DNA of 64,000 nt from Apricaphanius iberus (lineage: Eukaryota; Chordata; Actinopteri; Cyprinodontiformes; Aphaniidae), in assembly GCA_028564705.1 (NCBI GenBank), contig JAPXFQ010001387.1:310001-374000 (forward strand), read 5' to 3'. The translations under genes and the position numbers were made by a program. The stretch's first letter is position 1. The number at the start of each line of letters is the position of its first letter. This document shows, piece after piece, positions 53,901 through 64,000 of the stretch. The notes under the pieces are model-generated. The model was not told where the DNA came from, ran no database searches, and saw nothing but the letters and a program-made list of their open reading frames with translations.

Positions 53901-56257
53901 ATTTCACTCAGGGTCGGGTTCCAGCTCTGCCGGTTTGTCCGTTTCTACAACAAGCAAGAACATATCTACTATGATCTTGAAAAACAACTGAACAAAAAGT
54001 GGAGTCAACATCTTTAAATCAAAGAACGAAATTCATCTTCAGACTTTGAAGTGTTTTTTTTCTGCTGGTATTGCTCTGATCAGGGTTTTTAACACCTGGA
54101 GGGTTGCTTCTCCAATCCTCTTTCTGCTGGCAGCTGGAAAAACATGGAGAAGGTTCATGCTCTGAGTCTCGAAACAAACAAGGTCAAGAACTTTACAGCT
54201 GTTACTTTATTATCTGTCTGCTAAGATAACAACTAAAATACATTTGGATGTTTTTTTTAAAAAAACATACAGGTCCAAACATAAAAAAAAAGATTTAAAG
54301 AGCATCAAGCATTACAGAATTAGCTAAGGTTGGAAAGAATCTGGATTCTGTTTTAATGAACACTTTTTTTTTTTTTTTTACTTTTTTACTGTCTGACTCC
54401 AAGCAGAAAGGATGTTTTTGAAAATTATGATCTGTTTGATAAATTTAGAACAATTAAATTATTTTGGAATCTCTAACAAAAACACACAAATTTGTGCAAA
54501 AACAGTCCACTGAAATACACAGTTTCTTTTAAATATTAGTAACCAATGCAGTTTTGTTCCTTTTTGAATTACACTCAGTTTCATTGTAACAAATAATGTT
54601 GATAAAAAAAAGTGTATCATCTGAGACGACCAAACAGATCTCCTACAGATGTCCCGTTTATTTGCCACGATGTGCTGTTTGTGAAGTAACAGAGCCAAAG
54701 TTAGCAGCAATAATTTGGGTTATTTAGCTTGTTATAAGATAAAAAAGGGGTTAATTTTTAAAAGTCATATTTGTATATTTAGTTAGCAAGCTTAATATTT
54801 AGCTAACAAATTAAAAAATAGTTCAGAAATGATTCATCTCCAAAATAAACATTTAGTTTATAAGTTAAATACATAGTTTGCAAAGTAACAATTTATCTTA
54901 CAAGCTAAATATTTAATTAATAAATTATATGTTTAGCTCAAAAACTCAATATTTAGTTTGTACACTAAGGGCCTGATTTATTAAAATTCCAAATAGAGAG
55001 TACAAAAGCTTATGAAAGTTAACAACTGATTTCAGAAACATCAAATAAAAATATAAAAAAAAAGGACTTGTTACAAAGGGCAGAACAATTGAAAAACAAA
55101 ATCAATACAAAAAAAGGAGACAAATCAACAGCAAAACACACAAAAGGAGAATTTAACAGGCCTTAAAAACAGCAGGAGATGCAGAGCTGCTCCTCCTGGT
55201 TTAACCCTCATTATCATTCATATCTCTGGGTTTTTTTATTTATTCTGACCCTGTTCAAGGATTACAGCCCCAGCTTTTACAAAAACTTGTTCATTAACCT
55301 CATTCTAAAAGGATGTCATCCAGAAGATTGATCGAAAAGTTTTAAGGTCATGGAGAGAAAAACGAAAATCCAGCGAAGAGACTTGAACAATCTGGTCATA
55401 AAAAAACAAGGAGCAGAGCTGAATAGAGATACACAAAGCTGGAAGGAAAGGAAGTGTAAAGGAATGGAGTCTGTTACTGAATTGTTTGAATATGAACCGC
55501 TCACTCCTGCTGTCTCATCTATCCTTTCAGATGCTGGAGATCAACAAAACGCCAGCGGGGAGCCACAGGTTTGAAAAAACACTTATATAGTTTTAGACCA
55601 TGCCTTCTCCACCTCGTACTAAAACTAAGTCTAGAAGCTGTTCCGATGAGCGACTCTAAGTCTATTTAAAAGGTGGATTTAAAAGTCAATTTAAAGGGGA
55701 CATATTATGCCTCTTTTTAAATAAATTATATTCATTCATTCATTCTATTCATGTTAATGAAGTTTTTTGCACTAAATCACTCTCAGATAAAGCGATCTCA
55801 CCAGCTCAATTCTTGACAGTTTCAGTCCCTTTCAGAATGAGCTGCTTAGAGGTCTGTCACTTTTATGTAAATTAGCGGTTGCAGACCACGCCCACCTAGG
55901 CTGGATGTGGTCCTAGTAACAGTAACAACCTTGTAGTAGCAACTAGGGTATTACTATGTTTACTTAACTCATTGGTTTATCATCACCACTGGTGGAATTA
56001 AACTTTATCTGGCATCAACAACTTAGTTTGTAATAGGAAATAAACAACTGCTGGTTAGATTTCCGCATTAATTCTTTTGTAACTGTATATTTATATAAGC
56101 TTACAGTGACTGTTAGTTTTGCCTTTGTGTTCATAAGAACTCAATCAGAAGTGAATCTATCAGGACCTTTCATTCAGTACTTTCGGGGATTTTGTCTTGC
56201 AGGCTTCAGACACTACTCAGAGGAAGCAGAGCACATATGCCCCTCCGTCAATGAAAG
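50956..56257 (+). CDS. ppp1r1c: Protein phosphatase 1 regulatory inhibitor subunit 1C (partial, first four coding exons)
   Basis: Exons 50956-51036, 53630-53687, 55531-55568 and 56203-56257, all with GT-AG sites and matching phases; 77 complete codons so far. The start reads MEPGSPKKIQFAVPPLQG. KKIQF is the PP1-docking motif of the DARPP-32/inhibitor-1 family. Exon 2 gives IRRRRPTPATLQIYRQ, with the PKA-target Thr in RRRRPTPAT whose phosphorylation turns the family into PP1 inhibitors. Exon 4 gives QRKQSTYAPPSMKG. The MEP-x-SPKKIQFAVP start and the QRKQS-x-Y-x-PP block fit PPP1R1C better than PPP1R1A or PPP1R1B. The final exon(s) after the donor at 56258 were not found in the remaining 7.7 kb, so the gene continues beyond the window or has a last exon I missed. 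Confidence 0.9.
52690..52860. repeat. 'ttacagtaa' MITE-like repeat
   Basis: Dense alternating 'tactgtaa(t)' / '(a)ttacagta' motifs ('gttactgtaatttatacagtaac', 'cttactgtaattatg', 'attacagcaaaactgtaaaa', 'tttacagtgg'), typical of a teleost palindromic MITE. In ppp1r1c intron 1. Confidence 0.55.
53163..53215. repeat. Perfect 26-bp-arm inverted repeat with 1-base loop
   Basis: Left arm 53163-53188, centre g at 53189, right arm 53190-53215; the arms are exact reverse complements (core caagctctgtctggtaga). It lies in ppp1r1c intron 1, after sequence rich in 'gatac' phrases. Origin unknown. Confidence 0.9.
53690..55530. other. ppp1r1c intron 2, nothing specific
   Basis: AT-rich intron. From about 54770 to 54960 there is a run of loosely repeated 'atatttagctaacaa' / 'catttagtttataagtt' phrases, a degenerate tandem repeat of roughly 20-30 bp. 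Confidence 0.45.
55692..55900 (+). repeat. 'acatattatgcctcttttt' repeat, copy B
   Basis: Starts 'aaaggggacatattatgcctctttttaaa' and matches 22116-22290 throughout (see that entry). It contains a short (ATTC)n. In ppp1r1c intron 3. Confidence 0.7.
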
Positions 56258-59059
56258 GTAAAAACCTGGTTGTAGAAAATAACTAGAACTACTTTTATTT
56301 ATTCAGCTGCAGGTTTTTTTGCTGCTTATTGAAGAGGCGGAATTAAAATGGGAAACTGATTTCATGTGGAAAAAGGCTCAAACAGAGACAAGCATGTGAA
56401 CACTTATACTTGAACAGCTCAGCACCTTTTACACATTTTTTGTTGTTGTTTCATCAAGGCCTCACTTTGCAGTTTTACATACTTTTCTACGTAGTAGTAG
56501 TTTTACAAGTTACTGTGAGTTTTAGATAGGCGTCTTTTGTATTATTTATTTGAACTTCCAAAAGCCTAAACAGGGTTTAAGCCAACGAATTAGCCTTTAG
56601 CTACAGACTGGACAATGGTTATTTTAAAGGTAACATTGTTTCACGCCTCGTCAAGAGGTTGCCCCACAATTTTTTGTTGTCAGTCATTTTAACTGAGGGG
56701 GTCAAAAAATCCAGTCATAATCTAATGTTACCCTGTCAATCCTTAAAATAAAAACAATTCCATCCATCCATCCATGTTTTTCCTCTTATCAGATCAGGTT
56801 ATGGTATTCAGCATTTAATTTTCATTATTCATTCTGAACAAATTGAGCAGAGAATCCACATTGTGCTGTCACACATCCAGCAGATTAACAGGCTACAGGA
56901 AGTAATTTTCAGAATCAGGTTCTTTTTTTTTTTTGTCATAGAACCAGAGGTCCAACAAGATTAAGTTTACCAGTCCAACATCATTACAAATGCGTGCATG
57001 CATACATGAATCTTTTGATTCTCCTCTCAGACACTCATAATCCTTTAAATTAATAAATATTCAGTTCTTTAATATCCTAAAAGAGATCAAATGTTTTAAG
57101 CTCTGTTTCTGCCTCTTTAAAAATGCTCTGCTTGGTGTTGAACTGTATTTCCCTGCTGATTCCTCTGCTGACTGATGTGTCTGATGTCTTATAGCTGTGT
57201 GCCGGTTTTCTTCCCTTTAGGTTTGGTTTGACATGCCCCGCTTTCCGTTGTTTTCATAATTTAGCTTTTTTCAGGCTGGATCTGAGCTTTTTTTCTTTTC
57301 TTTTATTAGCCTCTGGTCTTGTTGTCAGTGGAATCCAGCTGGTGGTGTGGAGCAGGGGAGGAAGTTATATCCATAGTCACACAAGCTATTCAGATTGGCA
57401 GATTGGCTAAAAAACACTAATTTTATTCAAATATTACCCCTTTTCTCCTTCCTAGCAGCCTAAATCCAAAAAAGTTACAGGTTGTGATGTAAAGAGATAA
57501 CAAAAGTTCTTGTTTTAACCTCTGGCCTTCCAGTGTATTTGAAACTACAGCTCATTGGAAGTTTTCAAAAATTTAACTTTTCTATATTTTTACAATATTC
57601 TGACCACAAGCTTCACTTGTATGTTATTGGTATTTTATATACAAGGTCAAAATGAAATATAGCATAGTGGATACGCGTTTAACCCAGTCAGAAACATTTA
57701 AAATGAATTCAAAAGCAAGTATGTAAGACCGACCTATCTTTTATAAGCAACACACAAATATAAGGCAGTAGCTTGTTCTGACTACCGTGTCCCACACCTG
57801 TGCTGCCTTCAAAGAGTGTTTGAAATCGTGAGTTCAGCAACAAAGGACTTTTAAAACTTACTTTTAAAAAACCCTGAAAACAATATGTCGTAAAGCTGGC
57901 AGTTGGCAAGCAAAGTTTGGTGAATAAGCCTACTAAATATGCTCTTTTAATTTTTTTAAGTACTAAAAAACGAACACTATAACATTTGTTCTTAGATATC
58001 TAAGATTTTTTTTTCAGACTTAGAAATTTAGTTTGAAAGGTCTTGACTTTCCAGTTGTAATTTCACATCTTGTCCATTTTGTACCAGTTCCCTTCTCTCA
58101 ACAGTATACTTCAGGTAAAATAGCCTCATATAATGGTCTCTTCCTGAAGACAAGTTTGCCTTCAAGTTTCCTGAAGGCATCCTCTCTCTGTCATTAGCTG
58201 ATTGTCAAAGGTTCATTTTTTAGAGTATTTAGCCTGTTCATTCAGACTTCTAGCAATCATACTTTAACGTGGCATTTTTTTTAGTATAATGCAAAGTTAC
58301 CAATTCAATGATTAAATACTGAACATTTTGCAAGAAACTATATTTCCTTTTTAATAATTTAGCCTTTTATTAATTGCTGCGTTAAGAATGTAATGTTGTT
58401 GTTGTCATTTTCCAAACGTTCATTTGAATGCTAACACTAGGAAGGTAAATCTATCAGCTCAACCAATAATTTATTTCACCAGCTGTCACTACTTGCAGCC
58501 CATTTGAAACAGCATAAAAGGTCTGCTGAACAGGTCACCATAAATTGACTTAATACTGAAAATGTGCTCTACAAATAAATTTGCCTTGCCTTGTCATAAA
58601 CATGCCTGGCAGATACTTTTACAGAAATTAATATAATTATAAGTAGAAAATACATTTTTCAAACTGTTAAATGGGTTTTTCCTCCAGATGCAGTTCCAAA
58701 CATCTTAATTCTGGACATTACTTGCATCTAAAGACCGGACCAGTGCAGAACTAACTTAGAATTGAAAAAGTTTCTAGCAATAGCTGTAGAGGGCCCCATG
58801 TCTTTGTCTGCCTGGGGCCCCAAAATGGCTAAATCCACCACTGTCCCCACCCCAAATCCAATGCACATAATACAGATAAAACTAAAATATAAAAAAACTG
58901 AGGGTGAAAGTATTCTATTGACAAATTTAAATCTTCTTAAAATGGAGAGTATTCAGTAAAACGGACAGTATGCATCTTTTATTAACCGCTGGTCATGTTT
59001 TCATTTGATATTAAATTTGACCACAAATATCTGATGATTTTTACTTTTACTGCATCTGT
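56258..59059. other. Downstream of ppp1r1c exon 4, no gene seen
   Basis: No exon continuing the ppp1r1c frame (phase 1) could be found, and no other gene. AT-rich with short homopolymer runs. Confidence 0.4.
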
Positions 59060-59280
59060 CTCATTCATTGTGTCCTTGGGGGAGACACTTACCCTACTGC
59101 CTACTGGTGTTGGCCAGAGGGGTCAATGGCGTAATATGGCAGCCACGTCTCTGTCATTCGGCAGCTGTGGCTACAATCGTAGCTTGCATCCACTAGTGTG
59201 TGAATGTGAGAATGAATGAAAAGTGGAATTGTAAAGGGATTTGAGTGTCTTGAGAAGTGCTATATAAATAAAATGCATTA
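59060..59280 (+). mobile_element. tRNA-derived SINE, 3' two thirds, diverged
   Basis: 'gtccttgggggagacacttaccc', 'gtgtgtgaatgtgagaatg', 'gggatttgagtgtcttgagaagtgctatataaataaaatgc'. Closest to the 2455-2755 copy ('cagctgtggctacaat' is shared). Confidence 0.7.
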
Positions 59281-59646
59281 ATATTCATTATTATTATTTA
59301 CTGAACATCCACTTATAAAACTTGGTTCTAAATATAGCAAATGGTTTTCAAAAAAACACAGATATGTTTCTGATGCTGAGAATCCCTTCTGACCAAAGTA
59401 CCTTTCTACACTGAAAAAAGAGAATAGGGAATCCAACGTAAAAAATTGCTTTAATTTGTTACAAGTTATTGAATTAAGTTAATCCAAGTTACTTCATTAA
59501 GTTGTCAAGTTAAACAAATGTAAAGTTTTATTAACTTAGATCAATTACTTTTACAAAGTAAAGCCATTTATTTAAATTGGACCTCTTTTTTAAGTGTCTC
59601 AAATATTTGTTCCTTCCTTTACAACTGTAAACAAGACTTCTTACGG

Positions 59647-60430
59647 TGCTTACACACCAAACGCGATAGACGCGACCAAAAAGCTTTACACGCCCCTTGC
59701 TGGTCGCTTGCACATTCGTACCTTGAACCGTGTCCAAAGCGAACTGTTCGCGCTTTAAAATATGCAATTTTCATGAAGCAAAAGGATCCTGACCGGGGCC
59801 GCTCCGCTGCCCTCCTCCTCCTCCCTCCTCCTCCTCCCTCCGGGAGCTCCCAGTGGACTCTGGTCTATGACCTGACCACTTTAAATGTTGGGACCGCTGC
59901 TGTGGGGTAGACCCAGTCGAGCAGGATCCAGAACCTGGCAGCAAAGCACCATCTCTATCGAGCCCAACGTGTGTGTGCGTACTCCTGTCTAAATAGTTTA
60001 ACCTCTTTATAATGTTTATTTTTTTATTCCTGCCTCTGTATAAAAAACAGCTGGTGTCATTTAGCTCGGGGTTATTAGCCATGGTGTTTATCAGTTTACA
60101 TGTCCTGCTGATGCTTTGACTCCATTCATTCAGTCACAGCATCACTGACACCCCTCAGCTGATTGGTTGTCGCGGCTCGCCTTGAAGCTGTAGTTGAGAT
60201 TTCTCCAATTTCTGCGGCAGACATAAAATCCAGTGCGTATTTTCAGTTGCGCCTGAAACGCACTAGCCGTACTACTTGGTTGTGCAAATCAGGCAGAAAA
60301 GCTTTTCTGTGACACAAATCTGCTTCTGACGCGTCGCGGGATCCCAAGTCGCACTTCATCGCGGCCCTCCATTGACTTGACATGTAAATCGGAGTCTCTG
60401 GTCGTGTCTAACACTTTCGGTGTGTAAGCA
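59647..60430. mobile_element. MITE with TGCTTACACACC termini, 784 bp
   Basis: TGCTTACACACC is present exactly at the left and, inverted, at the right; the next bases (AAACGCG / GAAAGTG) are partly similar. The interior is CpG-rich ('gacgcgacc', 'gacgcgtcgcgg'). No ORF with a domain. Superfamily unassigned. Confidence 0.72.
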
Positions 60431-60475
60431 ATGTTATGGCTTTTTGCCTCAAAGCAGTTTATGTTTTTGCCAGGG

Positions 60476-60500
60476 TTTGTTTGTTTGTTTGTTTGTTTGT
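60476..60500. repeat. (GTTT)n microsatellite
   Basis: About six GTTT units. Confidence 0.85.
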
Positions 60501-61250
60501 CTGCTAGTCAGCGGCATACCTGAAAAAGGTAATAACAGATTTTGATGACATTTTCAGGAAATATCTGCAGTGGGTACTATTTAGCTGAAAGATCAATTCT
60601 ACTAATCCAGTTTAATAGATATAACATGTATTGTTTAGTTTTATTTAAGAGGGGAGGGGCTGCTGTGTAACCTGCAGTGTGCGAGGTGCATTGTGGGTAT
60701 CCATGTTTTTGGTTATTTTGTTCTATTTGGGACAATTGCTGCAATTTTATTGTGAGGTTTCTGTTGGTTGTTGTTATTGCTTTGTTCAGTGTTGCAAATG
60801 TGACCTTTATTTGTTGGCGTCATGATTGGCACCGTGAGTGAAAACGTCATTTAAAGGGAGTAACACCACTGTGGTAGTCTACTGTCAAAATATTTAGAAC
60901 AGTTTTCAATGCTTGAACATCATTGCTGATGTCAATTTTCTCACTGGCTAACTGTCAGACATTACATGGTCTATAAGTCAGCTGAACAACTTATGACAAT
61001 TGTTGCTATCACATTAAGACGTTTCTCACACGTCCGAATGTTTAAATCCTGTCAGTAAGGATTTTTGTTCAATTAAAAATTAACAATTAGTAACTCAAAC
61101 TTTGTTTTAACTTAAGTAAAAACTTAACATTCCATGTACTCAACATATTAAGTTTTAGCTTGTGTAAAAACTAAAGTGGTATAACAACAGGTAACAGGCA
61201 ACAGGTTTCCTTGCGATTCGCAAGTAAAGTCAACTAATCCGGGTTAAGAG
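60500..61250. other. No gene seen
   Basis: No ORF or repeat recognised apart from ordinary AT-rich sequence. Confidence 0.4.
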
Positions 61251-61252
61251 TG

Positions 61253-63080
61253 TGGCTCAGTACAAGCGGTCATCTGCCAAGACCGTCTGGGGGTCTGAGA
61301 AGACAGAGAAGAGACAGCATGGAGGATGCTCGGTCACTTAGAGCATCATCTGGACCGATGCTCCCCATCCAGCAGGGGGCATTATAGTTGAGGAGGGTAC
61401 CAGATCAGGTGGAGCTTCTATGGGGAGAAAAATGCTGAGAGAAAACTGGGTTAACAATCGCAATAACAGGATAAAAAATACATCTGGAGAAAAGTAGAAG
61501 AGTGAAGAAAAGTGATCAGTCTGTCCTCCAACAGTCTAAGCCTATAGCAGCATAACTACAAAACTAGCTCAGGATAACCTAAGCCACTCTAACTATAAGC
61601 TTTATCAAAAAGCAAGGTTTTAAGCCTAGTCTTGAAAACAGACAGTGTCTGCCTCACAGACTAAAACTGGGAGCTGGTTCAAAAGGAGAGGAGCCTGATA
61701 ACTAAAAGATCTTCCTCATATGTTACTTTTAAAAATCATAGGAACTACAAATAAACTTGCAGTCTGAGAACGATGTGCTCTGTTAGAAACATATGGAACA
61801 ATCAGATCTCTGATGTACGATGGAGCTTGATTATTAAGGGCTTAACATGTAAGGAGGAGGATCTTAAACTCTATTCTGGATTTAACAGGGAGCCAGTGGA
61901 GAGAACCCAAGACAGGAGAAATGTAATCTCTCTTTTTTTACAACTCTCTTAATCAGAACTCTTGCTGCAGCATTTTTGAATCATCTGAAGGCTTTTAATT
62001 TGTGGACTTCCTGATATTAAGGAATTACAGTAGTCCAGCCTTGAAGTAACAAATGCATCCAAAGACAACAAGTTTTGTCTTGTCTGAATTTAAAAGTAGA
62101 AAATTCAAAGTCATCCAGGTTTTTATGTCTTCGAGACATGCTTGTAATCTACATAACAGATTGGTTTCATCAGTTTTTATGGATAAATATAAGTGTGTAC
62201 AGTATCATCAGCATAACTGTGGAAATTCATACCATGTTGCATAATTATTTTACCAATTGGAATCATATATATTGTAAAGATAATCGGTCCAAGCACAGAA
62301 CCCTGTGGTACTCCACAAGTAACCATTGAGTGTGAAGAAGATTTATCATTAACATGAACAAAGTGGAATCTGTCGGACTGATATGATTTAAACAAGCCTA
62401 GTGCTGTTCCCTTGATCCCTACAACATGTTCAAGCCTTTCTAAGAGAATATTATGATTGACTGTGCCAAAAGCAGCACTGAGATCTAACAGCACCAGAAC
62501 AGTCACAAATCCATTATCTGAGACCATTAGAATATCATTACTAACTTTCACCAGTGCTGTGTCAGTGCTATGATGGTTGGTATTGGATACTGATATTTGT
62601 GATCATTCCGAAAGTTCGACGGAATCAAAACGGTACAGACATTGTCATGGTTCAACAGTTCTCACTGTCTCATTTACTGAAAGAGAGTTAATCATGTTTG
62701 GGAGAATACCAATGATTTTACTTTTAATAGAATTTATTTTACTTATGAAGAATCCCAGACAGTCATCACTACTGAGAGAAAGGGGAATAGTTGGCTCAAC
62801 AGAGCTATGACTCTGTGTAAGTTTGGCAACTGTACTAAAGAGAAACCTAGGATTGTTTTCATTTACCTCTATCAATGACAAGAAATATGCTATTCTAGCT
62901 TGTCGAAGGGCATTTTTATAAGGTAGTAGACTATTTTTCCAGGTTAGATAGGAACCATTTAACTGTTAAGAGCGCTATTTTCTCTCCAGTTTCCTAGTAT
63001 TCTGCTTTAAAGTACGCAACTCTGCACTAAACCAGAGAGCCAACCTCCTGTGGCTGATTACTTTCTTTTTTAAGGGGGCT
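61253..63080 (-). mobile_element. L2-like LINE with reverse-transcriptase core, 5' truncated
   Basis: On the minus strand, 62881-62645 reads pre-RT text (SSDDCLGFFISKINSIKSKI). Frame 62551-62177 carries RT motifs in order: VLLDLSAAFGTVNH, GVPQGSVLGP and YADDT (the catalytic YADD box). Downstream is a broken C-terminus and the family 3' UTR ('ccatccagcagggggcatta' on the plus strand), ending near 61253. Frameshifts and stops separate the pieces. Confidence 0.85.
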
Positions 63081-63244
63081 ACACTGTGATTTATATGGTG
63101 TGCTTATATAGGTATGTTTTTAGGATGAAATGGAAAATGTTGTGTAGAAAGGCCCATCCAGGGACTGGAGCTGAAAATGTGCATATATGAACTCTCTTTG
63201 CATTACTTCAACTCCAAGCCTGCTTTGTACTATGTTGAATTGCA

Positions 63245-63340
63245 GTGCATCCATCCATCCATTTTCTGAATCGCTTATTCCTCAAGGGGTCGCGGGGGGA
63301 CTGGTGCCTATCTCCAGCTATCAATGGGCGAGAAGTCCTT
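63245..63340 (+). repeat. Fragment of the dispersed 'gggagaacatg' repeat, 5' part
   Basis: 'catccatccatccattttctga', then 'ttattcctcaaggggtcgcgggggg', 'gctatcaatgggcgagaag'. This is the leading block that precedes the conserved core in complete copies; the rest is missing. Confidence 0.5.
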
Positions 63341-63626
63341 GAAGCAATTTAAGGTATCTAATTAAACATGTCTAGCCAGACTGTGGAGGGAACATTCCCT
63401 ACCCAACCCCCTCTAACACCTTAAATAGCATTTAGCTGTCACAGTTTTATCTTTCCTGGACATTTTTAATATTCTGGTTCATCTCCTGTACAACTGCTTC
63501 ATGCCTGTCTGATAGTAAGCATGAAGCAGTCCCTCAAGGCTAGAACGTCCAGTCGTCTGACATCTGTCATCCCAGTGATGTGACACATCTTGATCAAGAA
63601 CATTATGTGGAACAATAAGTTTCTAA

Positions 63627-64000
63627 GGCCACGTCCACACTAACCCGGATAATGCCTTAAACGTATAATTATTTAGTCTACAGCCCCCTATCGTCCAAAC
63701 TAACCCAGAGTCGTTTAAGGTCTGTGGCCGGATAACTATCAGCCGGGTAAGAGATACGTGTAAATCTTAATTCAACGGCTAAACGAGCTAGTGTGGACAG
63801 CTTCCCCGGATAATGAAAGGAAGTGGCGTCAATGAATGCTGCGTCAATAACAATACGACACTACAGACAAAGACAACAGCGAAGAGTAATAAATCGATCT
63901 CGTCGTCTGTCCACACCAAAAAGTCTCTCTTCTTCTGAGCAGCTATTGTTCTCTTCGGTTAACGGGACAAGCAGATATGTACTGTGCTGTAGAGCTTCTT
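63627..64000. mobile_element. DNA element terminus cut by the window edge
   Basis: 'aaggccacgtccacactaacccgg' starts a region in which 'gtccaaactaaccca' and 'agctagtgtggacagc' recur, a common teleost TIR style. The right end lies outside the window. Confidence 0.5.

Noticed and set aside
1..64000. CRISPR arrays, operons, phage or plasmid features
   Set aside because: None seen; the window is vertebrate nuclear DNA.

Overview
The window is nuclear DNA from a ray-finned (teleost) fish. It holds spliced vertebrate genes, tRNA-derived fish SINEs, several Tc1/mariner copies, L2-like LINE pieces and many TIR-bearing MITEs. The sequence does not let me name the species. No bacterial-style operons, CRISPR arrays or free-standing tRNA/rRNA genes were seen. 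Three host genes and one intact-looking transposon gene can be assembled.

Layout: (1) 1.09-7.86 kb, minus strand: a complete five-exon BTB-BACK-Kelch gene of the KLHL10 type (556 aa by my splice model). Its short BTB exon lies about 3 kb upstream of the rest, and its large introns hold a MITE and a deleted Tc1 element. (2) 8.4-9.7 kb: two LINE fragments in opposite orientations. (3) 9.93-14.84 kb: a 4.9-kb DNA transposon with about 20-bp TIRs and a candidate 4-bp TSD. It carries a two-exon gene for an 819-aa DDE-type transposase-like protein, and its two subterminal regions are studded with a 12-bp motif (CAACCCCGTTAC). This is the most interesting object in the window. (4) 15.65-35.82 kb, plus strand: plekha3 (FAPP1, PI4P-binding PH protein), eight exons, 261 aa. 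Its introns are packed with two Tc1 pseudogene copies, three members of a TAA-flanked MITE family, LINE 3' ends and microsatellites. (5) 36-50.9 kb: no host gene recognised; LINE, SINE, Tc1 and other DNA-element debris, two hairpins or inverted arrangements, and a small CRE/CTCF-like patch. (6) 50.96-56.26 kb and beyond, plus strand: the first four coding exons of ppp1r1c (PP1 inhibitor of the DARPP-32 family); the last exon(s) were not found. (7) 56.3-64 kb: SINE, a MITE, an L2-like LINE on the minus strand with RT motifs, and a DNA-element terminus cut by the window edge.

The three host genes do not form a functional pathway that I can see. plekha3 and ppp1r1c both lie on human 2q31, so this looks like part of the same ancestral block; the KLHL10-type neighbour is less expected there. 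Exon models rest on GT-AG sites, phase continuity and remembered family similarity; no database or alignment was run.
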